Assembly (NCBI RefSeq): GCF_900496995.4
Contig: NC_044007.1
Span: forward strand, 70,408,742 to 70,472,741
DNA from: Aquila chrysaetos chrysaetos
Taxonomy: Eukaryota > Chordata > Aves > Accipitriformes > Accipitridae
Length of the DNA: 64,000 nucleotides
Direction of reading: 5' to 3'
This document shows, piece after piece, positions 32,618-44,985 of this stretch (position 1 is its first letter; every line of letters starts with the position of its first letter). The position numbers were made by a program, and so were the translations under genes. The notes beneath the pieces are model-generated. The model was not told where the DNA came from. It made no database searches and worked only from the letters and a program-made list of their open reading frames with translations.

Positions 32618-33206
32618 TGTCATGTTTTAACCCCAGCCAGCAACTAAGCACCAGGCAGCTGCTCACTCATTTCCCCACACCCAGTGGGATGGGGGAGAGA
32701 ATCAAAAGGAAAAAGGTAAAACTTGTGGGCTGAGATAAGAACAGTTTAATAGAACAGAAAGGAAGAAACCAATAATGATAACAATAACAATAATAAAATG
32801 ACAATAATAATAAAAGGATTGGAATATACAAAGCAAGTGATGCACAATGCAATTGCTCACCACTCGCCAACTGATGCCCAGTTAGTTCCTGAGCAGCGAT
32901 CCCACCTCAGGCCAACTCCCTCCAGTTTATATACTGGACATGATGTCACATGGTATGGAATACCCCTTTGGCCAGTTTGGGTCAGCTGTCCTGGCTGTGT
33001 CCCCTCCCAACGTCTTGTGCCCCTCCAGCCTTCTTGCTGGCTGGGCATGAGAAGCTGAAAAATCCTTGACTTTAGACTAAACATTATGTGGCGACAACTG
33101 AAAACATCAGTGTGTTATCAACGTTATTCTCATACTGAACCCAAAACATAACACCATACCAGCTACTCAAAAGAAAATTAACTCTATCCCAGCCAAAACG
33201 AGGACA
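32618..33206 (-). mobile_element. Solo LTR, family A, inverted copy
   Basis: 589 bp, the reverse complement of the family at 3304-3891. My hand alignment gives about 18 differences, clustered in the outer 150 bp; the central 400 bp differ at only one or two positions. The TATA box on the minus strand corresponds to TTTATATA near 32925-32932, preceded on that strand by TGACATCAT (about 32939-32947). Perfect 5-bp duplications flank it, so it is an independent insertion, not a segmental duplication of the first copy. Confidence 0.92.
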
Positions 33207-33211
33207 GCTAC
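33207..33211. repeat. Target-site duplication, right (GCTAC)
   Basis: Matches 32613-32617. Confidence 0.9.
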
Positions 33212-33255
33212 ACTCCATATCTGACCTGCCATTCAATGCACCACCTTTTCTAACA

Positions 33256-33270
33256 AAAAAAAAAAAAACA
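33256..33270 (+). repeat. A-rich tract
   Basis: A run of about 15 A followed by CAACAACC. Simple repeat. Confidence 0.7.
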
Positions 33271-33309
33271 ACAACCAAACCAAACCTTGCTATATTTATG
33301 GCAACAATG

Positions 33310-33358
33310 AAATAGAATTATAGACTATCTCAAGTTGGAAGGGACCCATAAGGAACAC
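33310..33358 (-). mobile_element. CR1 3'-terminal fragment, antisense
   Basis: ATAGAATTATAGACTATCTC followed by AAGTTGGAAGGGACCCATAA matches the reverse complement of the bird CR1 3' terminus (AATCATAGAAT...GTTGGAAGGGACC). Only about 50 bp survive. Typical of extreme 5' truncation. Confidence 0.65.
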
Positions 33359-36300
33359 AGATGTAGATATTTCTACAAATTTGGGGTTTATACCTACAGT
33401 CTCCTTTGGCAAGGAACATCTTGGATTTCTGGATCTGTTACAGAATGCATTACATAGCTTTAAATATTCTGTATCTGATCATATAATATTCTAAACATTT
33501 TTAAATACTCTTATCTGGTAATAAAATCATGCATAATAAAACAGTATCAAACTCTACTTTGGTCTACTCTATCTCTCTATTATAAAGTATTAAATATTAA
33601 ACAATTTAGATAAAAGAAAGATGGGAAAGAGGTACTCTTCTTATCATAACTTAGCATTAATATTTCATTAAAGTCCAGATGTGACATATTATTAAATAGT
33701 GACTTTTTTTTCAGGAGTATTTCTTATCACTGCTGTTTTAAATGACAATACTAAAAATTATCTTTTCCTGTATGAAACTTTTAAATTTTGAAACAAGTTA
33801 TAGGATTCTGTATTTCTCAGACTTTTTATGAACTGTGCAAGACTGAACAACAGTCAAAATCATATTGTCGATATTTCTGGATTCTTGACAGTTTCCAAAA
33901 TTTTAATTTTTTATTTATTGATTGGAAATTTAGAGTTGAATGACATTCACTTCTATTTTTCAAGCAGACTTTTTTTTTTTTAATAGAGGTGTAGAACTTC
34001 AAATGCAAAACTTTGCTCCAGAAACAGGGAGTGAACGGTCATTTTATCTAGTGATCTGAATGAGAGAAAGACTGGAAGCCAATCATTCATTCAGCTGTTT
34101 TTTTCTGAATATATGAAAATAAATAAACAAATAAATCCAGCTATCAAGTTTCTATTTCTCTCTGGATGGTTGAACACCCCCGTCCTGCTTCTCCTGTTTG
34201 GAGTTATTGCAGCCACCTTTTCCACAGGCTTTTGGTGAGTGTACAGCATTTGTATTAATGGCTTAGCCTTCCAAAGGCATGGCTTTTTTTTGGAAATACA
34301 TGATCTGTAGCCTGTTACTACCTGTATTTATATCACCATGAACTCTTTCCATTCTATACTTGTTAGTACTAATGTTGTATTAATGTTCTGTTGAAATGCT
34401 TTGTGTCTAGTTAGTTGCATATGCTTTGGCCAACATGACTCTAGCACTTAATTGTTGTGTTATGCTCTCAGGTCAGGGACTATTCAAAACATGAGAATTT
34501 TATTAAGTTGTAGCTGCAATTTTATCTCATTTAAAGTACATTATAGTTTATATGTACTTTCCTCATCCTAAGGCTGATTCTTAATAACTTTAGCCTGACA
34601 GTTAATAATGTAGCAATTGCTTGCATTACTTTTAGTGTATTGTGTAGGAAAGGCAAATGACCCTCGGAGCCAGTACTATTTTGCTGAGATAACTGCATAC
34701 AAAGAGAAATAGCTAGCTCACCCATGCACATAACACACAGCGCGCGCGCACACGCAAAAAAGAGAGGAATCGGCGAGACAGGTAACCATATCACATCGGC
34801 ACAAGACAGACAAGGAAGAGATTAGTGATGATATGCTTATCATCCCCGGACAGTTCACATCCTTACAGTTGTACCTCTAGTGATCAGGAGCTTTTGCAAA
34901 GAAGGTGATGACCTATTTGTCTTACTTGGTGGGAACAAAAGGGATTTTTCGGACTTCTTGTGAAATCAGAAAATGAAGACCTGGGTAACCACGCAGAATA
35001 CAATAAAAAAATATTTCAAGCTCTGGGACAGAGATTTTTTTTTTTTTCCTTTAGGACAAAACATTTACCTGTTTCTGCTGCCACTGTCCACTGCTCTAGC
35101 CATAAACTCTCGACTCGTTCTGTCAGGCACTGTTCACACACACCTATATCCTTAGAACCTAAAAGCTCATGGACTGTGAAGAAGTACAGTAGGACACTAA
35201 AGCAAAAAAAAAAGGCAGGAAAAGAGAAGTTGGAAAGATTATGATAAGAGTAACTAATTTGTGTTATCACTTCCTACAAAGTTCTTCTAAGAAGGTGGAA
35301 AGCATTTGTTAGTAGACAAACAAACTGAACGGCTTAGGTGGTGACATTTTTCATTCTGCTTCCTTTGCTTATTCAAATGGAAAAAAAAAAAAAAAATCAA
35401 TATTCATGAAGATAAAAGCACAAATATCATTGGGGGGGGATTACCATAAGCACTGTAATTGCATACCATTTACTTTCTATATTACTTATAGACAAAGTGG
35501 AAAATTAGGTTTAGCTACTTTCGCTCTCTATGGCCATATTAAAGAAAGGCACAGAAGTAGTTTGCTCACTTATACTTACTTATACACTCATTAATAACAG
35601 ACATTGATCAGCCTAATTGCAAGTGCACATTTACACATCACTGCTGAAGTTATTTATCTCTGCTAAAGTTATTCACCTTTCCCATTAAATTATTAACTCA
35701 CCATTGTTCTCCAAAACATTTTATAAGGGCTTCCATAAAATTGCAGTATTTAGAAAGAATGCTGCTTGACATTTCCCATGTAATTGTTTTCTGTAGAAGA
35801 CACTAATTAAAGCTCAACTCCACAAAACTAAAAATGTACTATAATCCATAAAAATCATGCATCATAATGCGGACCTGTGATGAAGCATACTTTTATATTG
35901 CCCAAGAAACATTTTTGTATATAAAACAGGAGAATTTATCACTTTAATAACACATCATCACATCACTATATTCTAGTGCTCAGCTTTTATAAAAGATGGA
36001 GTTAATCAGCATCCTTAATTGATTGTCAAAGGACATTTCATTTCTTCACTCTATTTCCATGTAAGTCAAAACACATTGTGGACAACAGGGGAACTGCTGC
36101 CCTTGTCATTTATTCAGAAGTAGACCCAAGTTCACAGGTAAGCTTGAAGTCTGTCAGTTCAGTTTACTCCCTGGTTTTCTGGACTGGCCTAATCCCATAG
36201 CCAACTTCAACACACACATAGTAATTCATTCCTGAACTCCAGTGTGGAATAAACCAAACTGTTCCCTTGAGAGAAAAAAAGAGATACATAAGAGACACAG

Positions 36301-39022
36301 ATAATATGATTATGAACCATGTCACATTACAATCCTCTACCTAAGACAGTCCTTCAGCACTGTCCTTGCACCTTCATAAACTCCAAAATACCTCGTAAAA
36401 TCAGAATATCCCCTTAATGGCATAGTGTAAAATCCCAGCCTGTTGAGCTGCAAAGCAGCCTTCTGATGAGTTGACTATTACGATTTGTTTATTACAAAAA
36501 AAAAAAAAAAAAAAAAAGAAAGAAAGAAAAAGAAAGTAATAACCATGTCAAATGGTAAACCAGAGCAGCCTGTAGACTGGTAGAGACTGCAGACCTGGTA
36601 AACATCTGCAGGGAGCTGAGCTGAAATTTTGCTACCAGGAAAATATCATAGTAGCAATACAGGGGAATGGTCTGGGAACTCACAGCTGCCAGCTATTAAA
36701 GAAGCATCAAGAATTGCAGCTTCAAAGTGAAAAACATGAAATCACTGCAAAAGAGGTCATAAGATGCCAGTGAGCATTCTGAAGGTTCTACACACATGTG
36801 TCTACAATATCTGGAGCTGCACAGTATCACTAGCCAGGAAGCAGCAAAAGAGGCCTTTATGTTCTCTGACCCTCGCAATTGCATGTTTTGGGGTTTCACT
36901 TCAATATTGCCTCCAGTCCATTTACCACTGTAAACATTACCTCACAGCTCCCAGAATCCCTGAAATGCAAGACAAACACCTGCACGTCCCCAGAGCATCC
37001 CTCTGCCAGTGCAGGCTTTTAAACCTAGAGCAGACCGCTAGTACCTCACATCCATGCTCTTGGCAGTTTCTGCCATGGTGAGTCCCTGCCTCCGGTGAAG
37101 GAGATCATTCCCATTTCTGTGGGTGTTCTCCAAGCGGGAGACAAGGGGTGTGGAAGGCATGAACAGGGACGGCTCTCTTCAGCAGCACAGATTTCAAGCC
37201 AGCTGCATCCTCCGCGATGGACCGTCTGCGGGAACCAGAGCTGTCTGAAGAGCTGTGCAAGGCTCAGTGTTTTCCACACCACTGATGAACTTCCTTACGA
37301 TGGCACTCTCCTAAAGGCTAACATTACACTGAAAACAAAGGCAGCGTATCTGCAGTTACCAGGGCTTCCCAAATAATCGTCAGAGGATTATGTGATAGGT
37401 TTTATCTGCTAACTCCTTAAGGTAACTATCTAGAGCAGCAGATTATACATGCATATACATCCTGGCATTTTCTTGCCCTTTATCAAATATTTTCTGGTCA
37501 TAAGGCTATAGAATTAAGAGATAGAAAAGGTCAATTAAAATTGTCCAGTCTATCTTCTGCATGTTTAGGTAATTTTAATGACATCATTATCCAAATAATA
37601 TAAACCTCAATTTACGCAAATTTCTGAGGATGCAATTTTTTTTTATTTTTCCTATTAGAGACAGAGTTTTTAAAAGTTTTGGAATTTAAGTAATTTATGA
37701 GTTTTCATTAATTTAATCATTTTGCTGATTGCTAATAGAATTCCTCTGTAAAAATAGGCTTTTTCCTTGAAGTTTATGAATTACCTTCTAAATTTCCTTC
37801 AATCTTTTACTTAAATTCTTTGCCCATTTCAATTTTTCTTTTCTTGCCTTATTTTATTCCTGACTTTCTACATCATTATTTAGTTCATTCCTACATTGCC
37901 ATTCAAACAAATACAAATATATCATTTCAGACTTTTGAGCAGATCTTCCTTAAGTCCTTTTCCTTGTTCAGGGAACATCTAGTTTACTGAACATTGAGAC
38001 TTACCAACTACCTTTGAAGTCACTGACATTACGGATGAATGTCTGCTGCTAAACAGAGGCAACAAGTGCTGTTTCAGACATCTTAGGTACTTGAGACATC
38101 AACATGGCAGATATGGCCCAGGGACTGGAAGAAATCTGTACCTCTCTAGAGACCCACTGGAAGTCAGCTGCTGAAGGCATCAGAACTGGCAATGAAAGTT
38201 CATATTTGGGCAACTGGCTGCTACCCAATACTTCTTCAAATGAAACATCACCAGTGAGGAGCCTAACCTACTAATTTCACAGTGGAACAACGGGACAGGC
38301 AGTGACAACCCTGATCCTTCAAACACATAACGTAAGTTGCTACAGGAATACTGTATTAAACACCTAGAAGGATTAAAAAGAGCTATGACACCATAGGTTT
38401 GAATAGGAACTTTGTAATTTGGGATACATATCAAGGAAGGACCACTTTTATCAGGAAGGCAAGAACAGAATGCTTTAGAAATCTAAGTAACAGCATGGGC
38501 AAAACAAATACGAGGCTACACTCCAAATGGAAATTGCACACATAACTCCTAGGTGGCCCATGCAATCCCCTAGCTCCTTCCCTGCTGAGCGGTCACTTAC
38601 TAAAAGAAGTTACAAGAAAGACCCAGGGAAGCTGGGTAGCTGTGGCACTGTATCTCTACTAGTACGAGTTGCTGTACAGCACAGTGCCATGTCTACATGG
38701 CTTGAGATGCAAACTGGCTACTAGAAACACAAGCATAGATAGACCTGGACTACATCTGACTGTACAGATGTGCTCAGAAATCACTGCCTTCTCTGATCTG
38801 CCACATAAAACATTTGCATGAGTGACTGCACGAGTCGAACGTGCTCAATAGCAAAAATCTCGATCTCAAGACTACTATTTAGCATAACCAATATAATTTT
38901 ACTTAAAGAACAAGTCAGTGAGCAGGCACACACAGCTCAGCCAGAGGATCACAGAAGATGGTGAACTCAAGCAGACAACAGTGACAGAATGCTGGGGGTA
39001 ACTTCTTGGGCCAGCACAACTG
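33359..39022. other. Intergenic, no gene seen
   Basis: AT-rich non-coding DNA. Segments near 34140-34330, 34540-34730 and 35590-36060 are repeat-free and have the look of conserved non-coding DNA, unverified. An alternating CG/CA run lies near 34733-34756. A 9-bp inverted repeat TGGCACTGT/ACAGTGCCA occurs at 38643-38651 and 38681-38689. No exon recognised. Confidence 0.5.
36496..36536 (+). repeat. Poly(A) plus (GAAA)n microsatellite
   Basis: About 22 A followed by GAAA repeats. Likely a decayed retroposon tail or simple repeat; no source element was recognised upstream. Confidence 0.8.
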
Positions 39023-39027
39023 CAGCC
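39023..39027. repeat. Target-site duplication, left (CAGCC)
   Basis: CAGCC abuts the TG of the LTR at 39028 and recurs at 40185-40189. Confidence 0.85.
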
Positions 39028-39447
39028 TGTATTGGGTTTGTGTGGCAAGGGTTTGGTAGCAGGGGGGCTACAGGGGTGGTTTCTGTGAGAAGATGCCAGA
39101 AGCTTCCCCCATGTCCAATAGAGCCAGTTCCAGCTAGCTCCAAGACAGACCTGCCACTGGCCAAAGCCGAGCCTATCAGCAGCATTGGTAGCACCTCCAT
39201 GATAACATATTTTAAAAGGGTAAAAACTGCTGCACAACAGCAGCTGGGAGAGAGGAGTGAGAATACGAGAGAGCAACAGCCCTGCAGACCCCCAGGTCAG
39301 TGCAGAAGGAGGGGAGGAGATGCTCCAGGTGCCGGAGCAGAGATTCCCCTGCAGCCCGTGGGGAAGACCACGGTGAGGCAGGCTGTCCCCCTGCAGCCCA
39401 GGGAGGTCCACGGGGGAGCAGATCTCCACCTGCAGCCCGGGGAGGAC

Positions 39448-39756
39448 CCCACGCCGGAGCAGGGGGATGCCCGAAGGAGACTGTGACCCCGTGGGAAGCC
39501 CACGCTGGAGCAGGCTCTCGGCAGGACCTGTGGCCCCATGGAGACAGGAGCCCACGCTGGAGCAGTTTGCTGGCAGGACTTGTGATCCCACGGGGGACCC
39601 ACGCTGGAGCAGTCTGTGCCTGAAGGACTGCAGCCCAGGGGAGGGACCCATGCTGGAGCAGTTCGTGAAGAACTGCAGCCCATGGGAAGGACCCACGTTG
39701 GAGAAGTTCGTGGAAGACTGTTTCCCGTGGGAGGGACCCCACACTGGAGCAGGAGA
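39448..39756 (+). repeat. Seven 45-52-bp GC-rich tandem units in LTR
   Basis: The core CCCA(C/T)G(C/T)(T/C)GGAG(C/A)AG starts at 39448, 39499, 39551, 39598, 39647, 39692 and 39738 (the last reads CCCACACTGGAGCAG). Spacer sequences are related but diverged. Copy number is likely to vary between copies of this LTR. Confidence 0.85.
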
Positions 39757-39970
39757 AGAGTGAGGAGTCCTTCCCCTGAGGAGGAAGGAGCGGCAGAGAC
39801 AAGGTGGGATGAACCGACCCCAACCCCCATTCCCCATCCCCCTGCGCTGCTGGTGGGGAGGAGGTAGAGAATTTGGGAGTGAAGTTGTGCCCAGGAAGAA
39901 GGGAGGGGTGGGGGGAAGGTGTTTTAAGATTTTGGTTTTATTTCTCATTACCCTACTCTGGTCAATTGGT

Positions 39971-39976
39971 AATAAA
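39971..39976 (+). terminator. LTR family B poly(A) signal
   Basis: AATAAA followed within 40 bp by a T/G-rich stretch (CGAGTCTGTTTTGCC). Confidence 0.65.
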
Positions 39977-40184
39977 TTAAGTTAATTTTCCCCAAGTCGA
40001 GTCTGTTTTGCCCACAATGGTAATTAGTGAGTGATCTCTCCCTGTCCTTATCTTGACTCATGAGCCTTTCGTTATGTTTTCTCTCCCCTGTCCAGCTGAA
40101 GCAGGGGGGTGAGAGAGCGGCTTTGGTGGGCGATAGAGCGGCTTTGGTGGGCACCTGGCGTCCAACCAGGGTGAACCCACCACA

Positions 40185-40189
40185 CAGCC
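40185..40189. repeat. Target-site duplication, right (CAGCC)
   Basis: Matches 39023-39027. Confidence 0.85.
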
Positions 40190-40240
40190 AAAAAGGGACA
40201 TATGGATAGGTCCTAATATATTATCCAGGCTGTTTCAAAC

Positions 40241-40267
<27 letters not shown>
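40241..40267 (+). repeat. (CT)n microsatellite
   Basis: About 13 uninterrupted CT units, 50 bp downstream of solo LTR B. Likely polymorphic. Confidence 0.95.
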
Positions 40268-40272
<5 letters not shown>

Positions 40273-42904
40273 TGTGTGTGTTTGTTGTATAATTAATATT
40301 GGAGGTAAAATATGTAAGAAATGGCATTATTGCTTACAACACCATCTGATGATTTTAAAGTCCAAACAACCTGTCAAACAAACAAGCTGGTTTTTACATC
40401 TGAAACTGAAGCAGCAATTTTTGAGCCACATACAAATTGAACACAATTGCTCAGTCAGAACAAGTCCAATACTGGTACATAAAAGAAAATTCTATTGTTA
40501 AATATTTAACTTTCCCATCCCTTCAGTTACAGACTGGAAAAATCCCAGCCTCCCATATCACTTCCCTATATCCTCCTAGGGAAAGCACTAGCAAAACAAA
40601 GGAGAGATGTTAAATTCTCTGCCCATTCAATGTACTATAATTTACAGCTTCTTCACAAGTTACAATAGTCAATGCCTGAACAAGGTACAGTGGCATCTGT
40701 GTTCTGTCTGTCCTCCTTCATTTCTTCCGACCACAGACAGAAAGAAGACAGAACTGGAAATACTGTGTCAGCTCCACACCACTGGAGAAATCCACTACCA
40801 AGGGAAAAATGTCCACCAGGATTATTTTTCTTTTTTTACCAGACTTATAGCTGCTTCGTTCCCCAGGAGCAACATGAAGCTGCTGGATCGCATCAGTTAA
40901 TTGTGCCAGGACATCCCCAATACTTTTCAGGATAAAAATAGAGCAAGAAAAAAAATCTAATCCTTCTCATCTCCGCCTCCCCCCCAAAAAGCCCAGAACC
41001 AACAGATCATCAGTCCTTCTTAAGACATTACAAAGAAAAATTAAAAAGGCCAAACCCAGCATTTTTCCTTTCCTGTCAAGTTAACGCTAAAACTTTGATA
41101 CAGTATTTATTTTTTCTTCATCTAATTTCCTGCAAGTGCCTATGTTAGAGAAGGAAAGCTTTTGAATAGATATTCAACAAAAATTAATTCCTTGGGAAAA
41201 TGGCTTATACCAGATGTCTGTGAGCTGTTAGCCACATGTTGCCGATTCAGTCTTTTGTTGTCATAAGCTACGCACAGTTCCTCCAAGTATCATTCGTTCC
41301 TTTTAGGATCACCAACTAATCTGATTGAAAGACCAGACAGTAGGCTCCAAATTCCCAGATGGGGACTGCCTGTAGCTGCTAATAATTTTCACACCAGGGA
41401 AACATAAAAAGCTCTTCTTGTGTTAAGAGTGTTTTATTTTATTTTTAAAAAGGTACCTCAGATCCACATCTTTCCACATACTCATTCAAACCACTTGCAA
41501 ACATTCTTGCACATTTTCACAGTCTGTTGCCAAAATATATAAGACCAACAGCATCAAATTACTTCCCCATCTTTTTGATTTTCAGACTCACACTTTTTTG
41601 GCTAGTCTGATGGCTGAGGAAATTGCAAGGTGCTAAAACAATCAGATAAAACAAAACAGACCATTACCTCCTCTTACTGGCGTATCCTGTTCTCCTTATA
41701 CAACTTTCATATTTGAATAATGATAGAGCTGGCTGTCTTCTAGCCATCACTATTATAAAGCCAATGCACTTACAAGAATGGTATTTAATGGAAAAGACAA
41801 ATATGAAATATTTTGAACAAGCATAAACCTTCAACCAAAGAGTGAGCCTGAGCTGAAACAGCACACCCAAAATGAACTTCCTCATGCATTCCGATCCCTA
41901 AACTCCTAACATTTTCACTGAAGTGTACAAGCTTCTCAGCTATATACAGTATCTAAATATAATACACTTACAGAAGTTTTTCTATTTAAGTTTCTTTACT
42001 GAATTCATTTATTTATTAAAATTGAAATCTTAACATAAAAAGCATACTTTTTTTCTTCAAAAAGCCCTTTTTTTTCCTTGCTATATTGCAGGACTGGAAT
42101 ATTTGATACTTCTAATCTGTCTCCATGGAAGTGATGTCAAAGTATAGTGCAGTCTAATTTTAAAAAAGAGAAATTATAGAAAACCTCCCTTCCCAAACTT
42201 CAGCAGCTGAGCGCTGAGGACCATCATAAGGCGGCAAAATGTTAGAGGTTATTCTTCCCTTGCTATCTCCAAAAATGCAACAACATGTAAAATGTGTTAT
42301 CTTTCCTATTAATGCAAAGTGAAATGCAGTTTTGCATGCTGTCTTATATAGATCTGCAAAACAAGAAATGATTGCTTGATAGGGACAAAGGCAATCAGAA
42401 GCATCAACTATGTTATTATACAACACGGAAGTTCTCTTGTATCTTAGGAAGCTACGTTTGTTTGAATTGAAGGCATATTCATTGACCTGGAGGCCTGTCA
42501 GGAATTACATCATACCTAGAGAAACTCAGTAAGATCAAAGACTAATTTCTATAGTCCATTTAAATTTCCAGCTACCCTACACTTTCATGTTTTTTGTTCA
42601 AAGCCAAAACTTCACAGATAAGTTTGGATCTGCTTCTCCAAATCCTTTCAGTTTATGTTTTTCCACACACCTCTCTATTTCCATGTGCAGACGGAAATGA
42701 AAGGAAATAATACTGTAGTATTTCCACTTAACCCTGAAATTTACAACACCTAACTTTAAAACAGTTCTATTCCCGCACTATTTGCAGTTCCAAGACTCTC
42801 CTTTGCTCTTTGCAGTCAAACTTACAAATGCTTTCAGAATGGTTGTTCTTCAAGGAACTCATCCTCCAGGCTCAAGAATGGTCCATCCCCACATGTACAA
42901 AGTC
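40268..42904. other. Intergenic, no gene seen
   Basis: Non-coding AT-rich DNA; two overlapping frames of 97 and 87 codons at 40607-40935 have no domain. No repeat family recognised. Confidence 0.6.
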
Positions 42905-43233
42905 AAGCAAAGGTGGCAGGAGGCCCAGATAGATAAACAAGGAGCTCCTGACTAAATTTGAACATAAAAAGGAAGCATGCAAGAGAAGGACGCAGAGTCA
43001 GGTCACCCAGGAGAAATTAAACATCAGAAAAAACTTCTTCACTCTGAGGGTGGTCAAACACTGGAACAGGCTGCCCATAGATGTTGTGGAGTCTCCATCC
43101 TTGGAAATATTCAAAACCTGACTAGACACAGTCCTGAGCAACCTGCTTTAGCTGACCCTGCTTTTTGCATGACAGTAGGACTAGACAATCTCCTGGGGTC
43201 CCTCCAAACTCAGCAATACTGTGATTCCAGAAA
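42905..43233 (+). mobile_element. CR1 LINE fragment, internally deleted
   Basis: 43010-43230 is sense CR1 3' sequence (ATCAGAAAAAACTTCTTCAC, GGAACAGGCTGCCCATAG, ending near CAATACTGTGATTCC). The preceding 42905-43010 (AGATAAACAAGGAGCTCCTG, then CAGGTCACCCAGGAG) reads like the linker between the CR1 endonuclease and RT domains, which normally lies more than 1 kb upstream. The two are joined directly at about 43008-43012, implying loss of the RT region. Strand is plus. No intact frame remains. Confidence 0.72.
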
Positions 43234-44731
43234 GGGTTGCCAATCATGGATCACAAATATCTCAGAAATAAAAAACTAGGAACTTCAACACTTGATTTAA
43301 GGTGTTTGAAAATGCATTTCAGTGACCACACAAGACAGATGTCAACAGTGGACAAGTAGTCTCTAAAAATATTTTTTTTCAAAGGAGCAAAAAAATCTAG
43401 CACTCTGCTGTGTCACTCAAAATCACATTAAATGAATAAAGATCTAAATAACTAATGGAACTTACATAGTAATTATTTAGTGACTTAAATAGTCACTAAG
43501 AATCATCAAGTGGTGATGATTTTGTGTGTTACACAGATTGATGCTTTTCAATATTTCATAAATGATCTGGAATTAAATAACAACTGATTCATTATCAGAT
43601 TTCTAGATCCACCAAAGTCTGAAGAATATTAAGTAAGGTAGAGAGGGCAATTGTGCAGAGTGATCTGAAAAGTAATTTAGTAAGTTTAAGCCCATTCTTA
43701 CAGCATATACCTTAATACAGTCAAATGCATGGTCATGGATATAGAAGCAAGGAATACCAGTCACATCACTTGACTAAAGGAGTGTATTCAGGAAAACAGT
43801 GACTTCATCCATTATGACTCCTAAATAGCTGTCAAACAGCTGAACACAAACTCCCAACCCAGCTCTGCCACACAAAAGGCTACTGTGAATATATGCAAAC
43901 AGAATAGCAGCATGTAAGAATACCAAGATATACTTTACCTCTTCATGTCATTGATGAGAACTACAATGAAGATACTGTAATTCTAGCCTCAGAAATAACA
44001 TATATATATTATTATACATAAACAGAAGAAGTGCAACAGTGATTTAGACTGAACTAAGCCTTACATTAAATGAATTCAGAAGTTCCATGAGTTTAGTTTA
44101 CCAAAAGAAAATCAAGCAGTGATTTCATTAGAGTGAACGAGTATATTAATTGAAACAAACCATCAGGTGTTTAAAAGGCTCTTAATCTAGTGGAGAAGAG
44201 TAAAAGCAGAACCTATAACTCTTAGCTAACACTAGACAAATTCAAATAGAATTAAGTCACCATTTTTTAACAATGTGATTTAATAATGAATCATCTCTTA
44301 CAGTTTTGAAGTTTAGGTTGCTTACCCTTCTGAAAGAGTATAACAGGTTATGAGTTGTTAAGCTCTATGCCTGTAATAATCTAGGGGTTGTGCTACCTTG
44401 CCAGCTTGAACTAAATGATCTAATGGTCTTTTCTAACACAAAATCAATTACTTTGTGGAAGTGTCAAAACAGTCACATTTAATCAAAGTGTAATTTATCC
44501 TTGTCAAAACTTAGGTTCATTCTAAAGTCACCTGTGTGACATGGGTTAAATCTGGGAAAAAAAAAGCAGGTAATCATTATCCCCATGTTCCAGTAGCCAC
44601 ATTTTATGGCACATCCTCTGACAGAAGCTGAACACTGACCAGCTATCTATTGTAAGATAAAACATTCTCTATATGTATTCTAGCCTTCCCAATTGCTCAC
44701 TCAGAACGTGCTAATATAAGTTTTACAGTTT
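43234..44731. other. Intergenic, no gene seen
   Basis: AT-rich, no recognised features apart from a short TA-repeat (about 43999-44010). Confidence 0.6.
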
Positions 44732-44985
44732 TCATAGAATCGTAGAATGGTTTGGGTTGGAAGCGATCTTAAAGATCACCTAGTTCCACCCCTCCTGCCA
44801 TGAGCAGGGACACCTACCATTAGACCGGGTAGCTCAAAGCCCCATCCAACCTGACCTTGAACACTTCCAGGGATGGGCCATCCACAACCTCGCTGGGCAA
44901 CCTGTTCCAGTGCCTCACCACCCTCACAGTAAACAATTTTTTCCTAATATCTAATCTAAATCTACCCTCTTTCAGTTTAAATTTC
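44732..44985 (-). mobile_element. CR1 LINE 3' end, antisense
   Basis: TCATAGAATCGTAGAATGG then TTTGGGTTGGAAG is the classic reverse-complement CR1 terminus. It continues through the AGCAGGGACACCTACCATTA and CACCACCCTCACAGTAAACA stretches to TTTCAGTTTAAA. About 254 bp, 5'-truncated, minus strand. Confidence 0.9.

Larger units (their letters stand above)
39028..40184 (+). mobile_element. Solo LTR, family B, 1157 bp with minisatellite
   Basis: Begins TGTATTGGGTTTGTGTGG and ends ACCCACCACA, flanked by CAGCC duplications. A TATTTTAAAA promoter-like element (39208-39217), a GC-rich tandem block (39448-39756) and AATAAA (39971-39976) followed by GT-rich sequence show plus orientation. I recognise the style of a bird ERV-L-type LTR. 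The 349-codon minus-strand frame (38899-39948) and several frames on both strands are produced by stop-poor GC-rich repeats and are not genes. Confidence 0.87.

Noticed and set aside
38899..39948. 349-codon minus-strand open frame
   Set aside because: It lies over the LTR family B minisatellite and GC-rich sequence; long frames exist there on both strands, with no domain and a low-complexity composition.
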